This document shows, piece by piece, positions 1-5,839 of a stretch of DNA of 5,861 bases; position 1 is the stretch's first letter, and the number at the start of each line of letters is the position of its first letter. The stretch covers positions 1-5,861 of the forward strand of contig CAZXMB010000183.1 of the NCBI GenBank assembly GCA_964641715.1. The letters run 5' to 3'. The stretch comes from CAZXMB01 sp964641715. GTDB taxonomy: Bacteria; Desulfobacterota; BSN033; UBA1163. Both the position numbers and the translations under genes were made by a program. The notes below the pieces were generated by a model, which worked only from the letters and a program-made list of their open reading frames with translations, was not told the origin of the DNA and did no database searches.

Positions 1-99
1 TTTGTGATTACTTATATGCCCTGGTTTACCCTGACATTACCCAAGCTTTTCAGACTTCATTAACTCCACAGATTTTATCATTCTCAACTCAATTCCATC

Positions 100-128
100 T
101 TGACAAGCCTGTGGATTTCCTTTAGTTT
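100..128 (+). promoter_or_regulatory. Possible sigma70 promoter for maf and the genes after it
   Basis: A perfect TTGACA lies at 100-105. A 17-base spacer leads to TAGTTT at 123-128, which keeps the three most conserved positions of TATAAT (first T, second A, last T) but matches only 3 of 6. A start of transcription about 7 bases later would fall at or next to the GTG start of maf at 135, so the message would be leaderless or nearly so. This fits the lack of any Shine-Dalgarno sequence before the GTG. The weak -10 keeps confidence low. Confidence 0.3.
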
Positions 129-134
129 TTAAAA

Positions 135-740
135 GTGCAAAAGCGATTGGTCCTTGCTTCGAAGTCTCCCCGAAGGTACGAACTTCTTAAACGACTGGGC
201 CTTGATCTCGATGTGATTCCCAGTAAAATCGAAGAAGATTTTTCGCGGGGGGAATCCCCCCGTGCGCATGTGATTCGATTAGCTGAAGCGAAGGCCCTGG
301 ATGTAGGGGAACAATATCCTGACCGCTGGGTGATTGCCGCGGATACCATTGTTTATGTCGATCATTGCGTTTTGGGTAAGCCGAGGGATCAAGAGGAAAC
401 CATGAAGATGTTGCGCCGCCTCAGCGGGAAGGAACATCAGGTGCTCACCGGATTTTCAGTCCTTCATTTTGAAAAAGGGAGGCGGGACCGAGGAGTGGTC
501 CGGACATCAGTGAAGGTGAAAAAGCTGACCCGGACTGAAATAGGGTGGTATGCCCGAACCGGTGAACCCCTTGATAAGGCAGGGGGATATGCCATCCAGG
601 GAATCGGATCATTTATGATCGAGTCGATTCGGGGATCCTATACCAATGTGATTGGCCTTCCCCTCTGTGAATTGATTCAGATGCTCAGTCGGTTGGGAGC
701 ATTAGAGATTTCGGAACGCGGGATTAAGGTTTCGCCCTGA
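135..740 (+). CDS. maf: Maf family nucleoside triphosphate pyrophosphatase (YhdE-like)
   Basis: This 201-aa cytoplasmic protein belongs to the Maf/Ham1-like superfamily, which hydrolyses non-canonical or excess nucleotides to the monophosphate and pyrophosphate. The N-terminus carries the family signature ASKSPRR (residues 8-14) after a short beta strand. Glu33 and the ADTIV segment with Asp70 supply the expected metal/catalytic acids, GKP is at 81-83, and GEPLDKAGGYAIQG at 143-156 is the C-terminal signature. The PLDKAG...IQG form, rather than the PLNCAG form of the YceF group, points to the YhdE dTTPase/UTPase subgroup; that subgroup call is inference. Length is normal. The start is GTG at 135: the frame is closed by TAG at 123-125 and no other usual start codon lies between. 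No Shine-Dalgarno is visible. It is the first gene of the rightward series, 59 bases before yggS. Confidence 0.95.
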   Translation: MQKRLVLASKSPRRYELLKRLGLDLDVIPSKIEEDFSRGESPRAHVIRLAEAKALDVGEQYPDRWVIAADTIVYVDHCVLGKPRDQEETMKMLRRLSGKEHQVLTGFSVLHFEKGRRDRGVVRTSVKVKKLTRTEIGWYARTGEPLDKAGGYAIQGIGSFMIESIRGSYTNVIGLPLCELIQMLSRLGALEISERGIKVSP

Positions 741-745
741 ACATA

Positions 746-790
746 TAATCCCCCCCACCCCCCTTTAATAAGGGGGGAGAGGGGGGATTA
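746..790. repeat. C/G-block palindrome (intergenic hairpin)
   Basis: The left arm (746-765) reads TAAT, seven C, A, six C, TT. The right arm (770-790) reads AA, six G, AGA, six G, ATTA. The outer stem pairs 746-755 with 781-790, the inner stem pairs 758-765 with 770-777, and they are separated by a small internal loop. The apical loop is the four bases 766-769. No T-run follows on either strand, so this is not a classical intrinsic terminator. Palindromes of C-blocks and G-blocks around an AT-rich centre are a recurrent class of dispersed intergenic repeat in several bacterial phyla. It fills nearly the whole maf-yggS gap. Confidence 0.85.
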
Positions 791-799
791 GACAAACTT

Positions 800-1480
800 A
801 TGTCACAGATCAGAGAGAATCTTTTAAAAGTGATGGAGAGAATCGATAAGGCCGCCCGGCGGGCAGGAAGAGATCCAAAAGAGATCAAACTGGTTGCCGT
901 TTCCAAGACTGTGGAGGTTGCTCGAATCAAGGAGGCCATTGAGGCAGGAGTTACCGTTCTGGGTGAAAATTATGTTCAGGAGGCACAGAAGAAGATCGAG
1001 GAGATTGGACGAACGGTGGATTGGCATTTTATCGGACACCTTCAGTCGAATAAGGCGAAATATGCTGTCCGGCTTTTTAATATGATCCACTCTCTGGATA
1101 GCATTCCCTTGGCTGAAGAATTAAACCGGAGGGCTGAAAAAGAGGGCCGGATAATGAAAGTGATGATCGAAGTGAACCTCTCCGGAGAAGCCACTAAGTT
1201 TGGAGCAGAGGAGATCAAGGCATTTGACATTGCCAGGAGGGCCCTCCACCTCCATCATCTCTCTCTGTTGGGATTGATGACCATGCCACCCTATTTCGAT
1301 TCGCCGGAGATGAGCAGGCCTTACTTTATTCAACTTCGTGAATTAAAGGATAAGATGGTAAAAGAGGGGATTCCTTTGAAGGAACTTTCGATGGGGATGT
1401 CAAATGACTTTGAGGTGGCCATTGAAGAAGGAGCCACCTATGTGAGGGTGGGAACTGCGATTTTCGGGCTACGAAAATGA
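800..1480 (+). CDS. yggS: YggS/PLPBP family pyridoxal phosphate homeostasis protein
   Basis: This 226-aa protein is a single-domain fold-type III PLP-binding protein. The family has no known catalytic activity; it buffers PLP and affects amino-acid and keto-acid balance. LVAVSKT places the PLP-binding lysine at Lys36, the same number as in E. coli YggS. Other family signatures are LGENYVQE (55-62), WHFIGHLQSNK (76-86), IEVNLSGEATKFG, LLGLMTMPP, LSMGMSNDFEVAI (196-208) and YVRVGTAIFG (214-223), the last two binding the PLP phosphate in relatives. Length and start (MSQIRENL) fit the family. The only G-rich stretch upstream is in the right arm of the palindrome, ending 13 bases before the ATG, so no well-placed Shine-Dalgarno exists. 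The stop overlaps the next start as ATGA (1477-1480), implying translational coupling to the lipoprotein gene. Confidence 0.96.
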   Translation: MSQIRENLLKVMERIDKAARRAGRDPKEIKLVAVSKTVEVARIKEAIEAGVTVLGENYVQEAQKKIEEIGRTVDWHFIGHLQSNKAKYAVRLFNMIHSLDSIPLAEELNRRAEKEGRIMKVMIEVNLSGEATKFGAEEIKAFDIARRALHLHHLSLLGLMTMPPYFDSPEMSRPYFIQLRELKDKMVKEGIPLKELSMGMSNDFEVAIEEGATYVRVGTAIFGLRK

Positions 1481-2553
1481 AGCACCAAATAACAGGCACC
1501 AGACATCAATCGAAAACAAAGATCATTCTATTATCATTGATACTACCGGTGACATTCATGTTGCTGGGAGTGGGTTGTGGTCAAAAAGGGCCTCCGGTAC
1601 CTTATTCATCGGTTGTTCCTAAAAGGATTGTTGACCTTGAAGCAAAGCCAAGAGAGGAGCGCCTCCTTCTGGAATGGACATTTCCAAAAGAGAATACGGA
1701 CAAATCCGTTCTCACAGATTTAGCGGAATTCAAGATATTAAGATCTGAAGGAGATCTCGTTGCAGAGGGTTGCAGGGGATGTGGAGAAAGGTCAAAAGTG
1801 ATCTTTGAGGCGAAGTTAGATCGAACGGGCGGAGACAGAGGAAAGAGGATGTCCATCTTTCTTGAAGATCTGGAGGCAAGAAAAGTCTATGTTTATCAGG
1901 TGACTACAGTAAACCGAAGAGGATATCCCAGTTCTCCTTCAAATCCTGTGACGGTCTTCTGGGATTATCCGCCCCATACGACCAGGATGGTAAGAGCGGA
2001 GCGTGGAGATAAGAGAGTGGATCTCTACTGGGAGCCTGTCTTGGGTGCGACAGGTTATAATGTCTACCGGAAGGGAGAAGGAGAGGAGTTTCCGAACCAA
2101 TCCCTGAACAGAGAACCTCTGACTGCAGTGCAATATACGGATTTGGGTGTGGAAAATGAGAAAAGATATATCTATTCAGTGAGAGCGGTCAGGCGTGTCG
2201 TTAAGACAGATGTGGAGGGGAAGGGCTCCCTGAGCCTCCCGATCACTCCTACGGACTTGATCCCGCCAAGTTCTCCTGTCGGGCTGGTGGCTGTTCCGCT
2301 TAAGAATGGAATGGAGCTAAACTGGAGGAGGAATCGAGAGCCAGACCTCTTAGGGTATTATATCTACCGAAGGAAATCAGGGGAGGGAGAGTTCAGGAGA
2401 TTGACCCCCGCCCATTTAACCAGAGAGACCTATCTTGATACGGATGTTGAAATAGGGCAAGATTACGAATATGCAATCACAGCTGTGGACAATTCTGTCC
2501 GCAGAAACGAGAGCCCTCGTTCGGAAGAAGTGAGGGTGAAGTACCTTTATTAA
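1477..2553 (+). CDS. Lipoprotein with LptM-like N-terminus and three fibronectin type III-like domains
   Basis: The protein has 358 aa. A basic n-region (residues 1-15) and a hydrophobic segment (16-32) lead to Cys34 in LGVGCGQKGPP. The lipobox is imperfect (Gly at -3), but CGQKGPP after it is the hallmark seen in LptM/YifL-type lipoproteins, so lipidation and an envelope location are likely. Three beta-sandwich repeats follow. Repeat 1 (about 48-165) has LLLEWTFP and VYVYQVTTVNRRGYPSSPSN. Repeat 2 (about 170-262) has VDLYWEPVLGATGYNVYR and RYIYSVRAV. Repeat 3 (about 264-358) has MELNWRRN, LGYYIYRR and YEYAITAVDNS. The Trp, Tyr and AxD patterns are typical of FN3 folds. A CxxC (Cys99, Cys102) sits in repeat 1. 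FN3 repeats usually bind proteins or glycans, and no enzyme motif is visible. Its place just before lysA-dapF recalls lptM before dapF in enterobacteria and the lipoprotein before lysA in Geobacter, as I remember it. The start is fixed by the ATGA overlap with yggS. Confidence 0.85.
   Translation: MKHQITGTRHQSKTKIILLSLILPVTFMLLGVGCGQKGPPVPYSSVVPKRIVDLEAKPREERLLLEWTFPKENTDKSVLTDLAEFKILRSEGDLVAEGCRGCGERSKVIFEAKLDRTGGDRGKRMSIFLEDLEARKVYVYQVTTVNRRGYPSSPSNPVTVFWDYPPHTTRMVRAERGDKRVDLYWEPVLGATGYNVYRKGEGEEFPNQSLNREPLTAVQYTDLGVENEKRYIYSVRAVRRVVKTDVEGKGSLSLPITPTDLIPPSSPVGLVAVPLKNGMELNWRRNREPDLLGYYIYRRKSGEGEFRRLTPAHLTRETYLDTDVEIGQDYEYAITAVDNSVRRNESPRSEEVRVKYLY
1482..1509 (+). repeat. Degenerate 14-bp (2 x 7) tandem repeat inside the lipoprotein start
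   Basis: Two 14-base units, 1482-1495 and 1496-1509, match at 10 of 14 positions and both begin GCACCA. The segment encodes residues 2-11 of the lipoprotein, the polar region before its hydrophobic signal segment. Period and total length (28 bases) equal those of the array at 2554-2581, though the unit sequence differs. Confidence 0.5.
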
Positions 2554-2581
2554 TGCGGAATTCGGATTTCGGAATGCGGAG
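2554..2581 (+). repeat. Heptanucleotide tandem array (4 x 7 bp) between the lipoprotein gene and lysA
   Basis: Four abutting 7-base units start directly after the TAA stop: TGCGGAA, TTCGGAT, TTCGGAA and TGCGGAG. The consensus is T(G/T)CGGA(A/T/G). A separate partial inverse, ATTCCGC at 2591-2597, could pair with GCGGAAT at 2555-2561. The array sits in a 58-base spacer ahead of the lysA ribosome-binding site. Confidence 0.75.
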
Positions 2582-2611
2582 TTGAGTTTTATTCCGCCGT
2601 CGGGGTGAAGG

Positions 2612-3843
2612 ATGCATTTTTTTGAATATAAGGATCAGGACCTTCATTGTGAGGGGATTCCGATCGCTGAGATCGCCAAAAAGGTTGGAACGCCTTTCTA
2701 TCTTTACAGCTACAATACGCTGATCAGACATTTTCATGTCTTCGATGAGGCCTTCAAAGGGATTCCTCATCTTGTCTGTTACTCGGCAAAAGCCAATTCG
2801 AATCTGGCACTGCTTCGCCTCTTCGTCAACCTTGGAGGAGGGGTGGATGTGGTCTCCGGAGGGGAGCTCTATCGGGCCCTCAAAAGCGGAGCCAATCCGG
2901 AAAAGATCGTTTTTTCCGGAGTTGGGAAGAGGGAAGATGAGATTGAATATGGCCTCAAAGCCGGGATTCTCATGTTTAATGTGGAGTCCTCACAGGAGCT
3001 TAAGAAGATCAATGAGATAGCGGGTCGGATGGGGAAGAAGGCACCTGTCGCCATAAGAGTCAACCCGGATATCGATCCAAAAACCCATCCTTATATCTCC
3101 ACAGGTTTGAAACAGAATAAATTCGGGATCGATATCCTGCGGGCACCGATGGCCTATCGCCTTGCCTCCCAGTCGCCGAATCTGAAGGTGATTGGAATTG
3201 ATTGCCACATCGGGTCCCAATTGGTGGAGGTGGAGCCCGTCATCGAGGCGTTGAGAAAATTGAAGGGGTTGGTGGAAAATTTAAGGAAGGAAGGGATGGA
3301 GATCCGGCATCTGGACCTCGGAGGAGGATTGGGAATTACCTATGAAGATGAAGAACCCCCCCATCCTGTCGAATATGCTGCAAATATACTTGATGAGATC
3401 AGAGGATTCGGTTGCACCCTCGTTTTAGAACCGGGCAGGGTGATTGTCGGAAACGCCGGGATTCTGGTCTCAAAGGTTCTCTACACGAAAGAGAATGAGG
3501 AGAAGCGGTTCATCATCGTTGATGCAGGGATGAACGACCTGGTCCGCCCCAGTTATTATGGGTCCTACCATCAGATTCTCCCGGTGAAGAAAGAAAGCCG
3601 GGAGGAGATTGTGGCGGATGTAGTGGGTCCCATCTGTGAGTCGAGTGACTTCTTGGCAAAGGGGAGAAAGATCCCGAGACTCCACTCCGGTGAGCTGGTT
3701 GCGGTGATGAGCGCGGGGGCCTATGGATTTTCCATGTCCACCAACTACAACTCAAGGCCCAGGATCGCTGAGGTTCTTGTTCGGGATGAGGAGATGTTTG
3801 TGATCCGGCAGAGAGAAGACTATGAGGATCTGATCCGGGGGGA
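2612..3843 (+). CDS. lysA: Diaminopimelate decarboxylase, 3' end lost in the assembly gap
   Basis: LysA decarboxylates meso-diaminopimelate to L-lysine in the cytoplasm using PLP. It is an alanine-racemase-type (fold III) barrel plus C-terminal beta domain. Visible landmarks are the PLP lysine Lys60 in YSAKAN, SGGEL (82-86), His199 in HIGSQ, the phosphate-binding GGGLG (237-241), EPGR (273-276), DAGMNDLVRPSYY (304-316), Cys342 in CESSD, which supplies the active site of the partner subunit in relatives, and GAYGF (369-373). 410 codons and two bases are present. The last residues, YEDLIRG, lie near the normal end of a protein of roughly 415-420 aa, so only a few codons and the stop are missing. 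GGGGTG at 2602-2607 is a suitable ribosome-binding site for the ATG. The open frame continuing through the Ns into dapF is an artefact. Confidence 0.96.
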
Positions 3844-3943
3844 NNNNNNNNNNNNNNNNNNNNNNNNNNNNNNNNNNNNNNNNNNNNNNNNNNNNNNNNN
3901 NNNNNNNNNNNNNNNNNNNNNNNNNNNNNNNNNNNNNNNNNNN
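3844..3943. other. Assembly gap of exactly 100 N
   Basis: The run is exactly 100 N, the usual placeholder for a gap of unknown size between contigs. It replaces the end of lysA, the lysA-dapF spacer and any ribosome-binding site of dapF. Its right edge falls directly on the dapF ATG. The true distance between the two genes cannot be read here. Confidence 0.97.
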
Positions 3944-4765
3944 ATGAAGATTCCTTTTATGAAGATGAGCGGAAGCGGAAACGACTTCATCCTCATCGAT
4001 CACCGGAAACCCTTCCTCAAAGAGGATCGTTTAAAGGAATTCGTCAAAGACGTCTGTCAAAGAAGGATTTCTGTAGGAGCGGATGGGCTCATCCTTATCG
4101 AACCCTCTATGAAAGCCGATTTCAAGTGGCGTTTCTACAATGCCGATGGGAGCGAGGCCGAGATGTGCGGAAACGGAGGCCGTTGCGTGGCTCGATTCGC
4201 CAACATGAAGGGGATTGCCGGGTCTTCTCTAAACTTCGAGACTCTGGCAGGGGTCATCTCTGCTGAGGTGAATGGAAAACGGGTCAAACTGGAAATGACC
4301 AAACCCCACAGCCTGAAGCTGGACGAAAAGATTTCAATCGAGGGGAAGGAACTGACGATATCCAGCATTAACACCGGGGTTCCTCATGCCGTCTTATTCT
4401 TAAGAGATCTTCAACATATGGATGTGGTTGATACAGGGAGGGTGATTCGATTCCATCCCCATTATGCCCCGGCTGGAACCAATGTCAATTTCGTTAAAGT
4501 GGAGGACAGTTCTCGGCTTTCCATACGCACTTATGAACGCGGTGTGGAGGATGAGACCCTGGCCTGCGGAACGGGCACGGTCGCTTCTGTGTTGATCGCC
4601 GCATTTAAGGGTCTTGTGAAATCTCCGGTATCTGTGAAGACCCAAGGAGGGGAGGTTTTGACCGTTCACTACGAGATCGAAGGGGTAGAGATAAAAAGGC
4701 TATTTTTCGAAGGAGATGTCCATATCATCTATGAGGCGGACATGTGGGAGGAGGCTTATCAATGA
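3944..4765 (+). CDS. dapF: Diaminopimelate epimerase
   Basis: DapF interconverts LL- and meso-diaminopimelate without a cofactor, giving meso-DAP for peptidoglycan and for LysA. The 273-aa protein has normal length and two matching halves. The first half has KMSGSGNDF (7-15), RRISVGADGL (40-49), and the catalytic Cys75 in MCGNGGRC (74-81). The second half has NTGVPHAV (143-150), AGTNVNFV (177-184), YERGVEDETLACGTGT with the second catalytic Cys208, and a C-terminal FFEGDVHIIY segment. Both cysteines of the two-base mechanism are therefore present. The ATG touches the gap, so an upstream in-frame extension cannot be excluded, but KMxGxGNDF normally begins about residue 5-8, which supports this start. 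It is co-directional with lysA, and the two probably share a transcript. Confidence 0.96.
   Translation: MKIPFMKMSGSGNDFILIDHRKPFLKEDRLKEFVKDVCQRRISVGADGLILIEPSMKADFKWRFYNADGSEAEMCGNGGRCVARFANMKGIAGSSLNFETLAGVISAEVNGKRVKLEMTKPHSLKLDEKISIEGKELTISSINTGVPHAVLFLRDLQHMDVVDTGRVIRFHPHYAPAGTNVNFVKVEDSSRLSIRTYERGVEDETLACGTGTVASVLIAAFKGLVKSPVSVKTQGGEVLTVHYEIEGVEIKRLFFEGDVHIIYEADMWEEAYQ
4746..4764 (+). promoter_or_regulatory. Strong Shine-Dalgarno and ATG overlapping the dapF stop, with no full gene behind it
   Basis: GGGAGGAGG at 4746-4754 is followed by a 7-base spacer and ATG at 4762-4764, which overlaps the dapF stop as ATGA. This is the textbook layout of a translationally coupled next gene. The frame it opens encodes only 46 aa, beginning MTLVGLLISLKSTLRL, and stops at TAG 4900-4902. 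Most of it lies antisense to the 67-aa gene of the leftward module. I see no known family in the 46 aa. It may be a start whose gene has been cut off, a short real peptide, or chance, since the purines also encode Trp-Glu-Glu of DapF. Confidence 0.4.
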
Positions 4766-4790
4766 CATTGGTTGGTTTGCTCATTTCCCT

Positions 4791-4810
4791 GAAGTCAACG
4801 CTTCGACTTC
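4791..4810 (-). terminator. Short hairpin between convergent genes, possible transcript end
   Basis: GAAGTC and GACTTC arms close a 20-base hairpin. In the minus-strand transcript the stem is 8 pairs including one G-U, with the loop AGCG; on the plus strand one A-C mismatch interrupts it. It starts 7 bases past the stop of the 67-aa leftward gene and 25 bases past the dapF stop. No U-run follows in either direction, so intrinsic termination is doubtful. Confidence 0.25.
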
Positions 4811-4817
4811 CCTTAAC

Positions 4818-5021
4818 CTACAGTCGGAATTGCTCGGAGTGGAACTCCTTCCTAATTTCTCTCCTTTCAGATCCCCAAAGCTCATTCAGAAAATCAAGAT
4901 AGTTGCCCAAATCCTTTGGTTCATGAGATGGTGGTTCGCCTATGGCTCCGAAGTCTTCCTTGGTGAGCACCCAATCTTTCTCAAGATTGAGGATTCTCTT
5001 TTTCTCCTTTGGTAAGCTCAT
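4818..5021 (-). CDS. Small charged protein downstream of the nucleotidyltransferase, function unknown
   Basis: The 67-aa protein starts MSLPKEKKRILNLEKDW and is rich in Lys, Arg, Glu and Asp. It has no signal peptide or membrane segment. A central stretch, LTKEDFGAIGEPPSHEP (19-35), is followed by an apparent amphipathic helix, NYLDFLNELW (40-49), and a basic tail. The chosen ATG at 5021 has GGAG seven bases upstream. A longer frame reaches 5051 but would deepen the overlap and lacks that spacing. The gene overlaps the end of the nucleotidyltransferase gene by 41 bp in another frame, so the two are very likely co-transcribed and translationally coupled. The layout resembles two-gene nucleotidyltransferase modules in which the small partner binds, regulates or is modified by the enzyme. 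That role is inference; I recognise no named family. Confidence 0.7.
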   Translation of the reverse strand: MSLPKEKKRILNLEKDWVLTKEDFGAIGEPPSHEPKDLGNYLDFLNELWGSERREIRKEFHSEQFRL

Positions 5022-5529
5022 CGTACTTCTCCATTTGTCCGTATTTTTCAAAGTAGCCTCGGATCTCTTCCAAATCCAGCCCTGGCAACTTCAAGAGATA
5101 CTGAAGATCTGCCATTTCCCTGAAGGATCTTTCTGGGTCGTTTTTCATAGCAAAGACCTTAAGGGCAATCAAATGCTCCGGTCTTACAACAGGTACCGGT
5201 CTGTCATCGAGAACGAGTAACGGTCTGGCCTCCGAAAGGAGGATATCAGCGGTTTCTCCTTCTACGTAAATGAAATCGATCCTTCCAAGATTTGCGAGTG
5301 GATGTACATGATTGGAATAACCTGCCGAGCGATAGATCGTATCGTAACCAAGAGATTCCAGATAGGCTATGATCCTGTTTTGATGAGCGCATCGAACTAA
5401 AAAATCGACATCCTGGGTTGCCCGCAAATATCCATAAGCCTTCAAAGCAAAAGCGCCAACGACCGCATAATCGATTTCCGCCTGTTGGAAGAAACCGATC
5501 AGATTTCGGAATATCGTTTTAAACTTCAA
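4981..5529 (-). CDS. DxD nucleotidyltransferase-fold protein (MNT/AbiEii/DUF6036-like)
   Basis: This 182-aa soluble protein has the pol-beta-type nucleotidyltransferase core. A leading helix (about 3-18) is followed by YAVVGAFALKAYGYLRATQDVDFLV (21-45). Here VGAFA replaces the classical GS motif, and RAT-x-D-x-D places the metal-binding acids at Asp40 and Asp42. RIDFIYV (83-89) supplies a probable third acid, Asp85. The C-terminal part, with VRPEHLIALKVFAMKND and a REMADLQYLL helix, is typical of stand-alone proteins of this superfamily, including toxin or antitoxin components. The substrate is unknown. The frame is open only from 5565 downward, and TTG at 5529 is the only usual start that gives a complete domain; it has no Shine-Dalgarno. 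A promoter lies just upstream. The gene is transcribed towards dapF and overlaps the 67-aa gene. The exact family is uncertain; the fold is fairly sure. Confidence 0.85.
   Translation of the reverse strand: MKFKTIFRNLIGFFQQAEIDYAVVGAFALKAYGYLRATQDVDFLVRCAHQNRIIAYLESLGYDTIYRSAGYSNHVHPLANLGRIDFIYVEGETADILLSEARPLLVLDDRPVPVVRPEHLIALKVFAMKNDPERSFREMADLQYLLKLPGLDLEEIRGYFEKYGQMEKYDELTKGEKENPQS
5022..5032 (-). promoter_or_regulatory. Ribosome-binding site that fixes the start of the 67-aa gene
   Basis: On the minus strand GGAG (5032-5029) lies seven bases before the ATG at 5021. It is inside the coding region of the upstream nucleotidyltransferase and supports the shorter start over the in-frame ATG at 5051. 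Confidence 0.55.
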
Positions 5530-5539
5530 GAGTAAGCTT

Positions 5540-5569
5540 AATATACCAAAAAAAACAGTTGAATGTCAA
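5540..5569 (-). promoter_or_regulatory. Sigma70-type promoter of the nucleotidyltransferase module
   Basis: Read on the minus strand, a perfect TTGACA (5569-5564) and TATATT (5545-5540, 5 of 6 matches to TATAAT) are 18 bases apart, with a T-rich spacer. Transcription would begin near 5533, only about four bases before the TTG start at 5529, giving an almost leaderless message. This agrees with the absence of a ribosome-binding site. Confidence 0.6.
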
Positions 5570-5815
5570 TCCGTTCCAATAATAAGCCATGCAAGGTGAT
5601 ATATCTTCTTAGCCTCTTTAAGTCTGATCATGCCTACCCTATGATAAATTATATCAGGCTGCCCTCATGGTTCATCCATAGCAGAATTACAGCGTGCTTT
5701 TGACCTACAATTTCTTTTTAACCTGAAGCCTTGAAGCTAAAAAATCGGGCTTTAAAAATGAGTTGAATCAAAAGGAATTGTTAGATAGGACCTACAACAG
5801 TTCAACATCGGGTTG

Positions 5816-5839
5816 CTTAGGGTGTTAGGTTGTTAGGTT
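5816..5839 (+). repeat. 8-bp tandem repeat at the window edge
   Basis: Two perfect GTTAGGTT units (5824-5831 and 5832-5839) follow a degenerate copy, CTTAGGGT (5816-5823). Related AGGTTGGTTA continues at 5851-5860. The array may extend beyond the window. Confidence 0.6.

Noticed and set aside
65..115. TCCACA (65-70) and TGTGGA (110-115) as inverted copies, resembling parts of DnaA boxes.
   Set aside because: Neither is a full DnaA box, no cluster or AT-rich unwinding region accompanies them, and no origin genes are nearby.
3..125. Open frame of 40 codons without a start, ending at TAG 123-125, possibly the end of an upstream gene.
   Set aside because: It is short, reaches the window edge, resembles no family I know, and 40 open codons in AT-rich DNA are not rare. 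More upstream sequence would settle it.
746..790. Intrinsic terminator after maf.
   Set aside because: The hairpin is strong but no T-run follows on either strand, and maf and yggS are plausibly co-transcribed.
2612..4765. A 717-aa LysA-DapF fusion protein.
   Set aside because: The joining codons are all N. LysA is almost complete before the gap and DapF begins with a normal start after it.
4716..5220. Rightward frames overlapping the leftward nucleotidyltransferase module.
   Set aside because: They lie antisense to better supported genes, lack ribosome-binding sites and show no domain patterns.
5566..5631. A 21-aa leftward frame (MIRLKEAKKIYHLAWL...) just upstream of and in frame with the nucleotidyltransferase.
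   Set aside because: It is very short, its stop overlaps the -35 element of the module promoter, and it resembles no known leader peptide.
5702..5797. The 9-base direct repeat GACCTACAA (5702-5710 and 5789-5797) as possible target-site duplication.
   Set aside because: No inverted ends or transposase lie between the copies, and one such match in this length is close to chance expectation.
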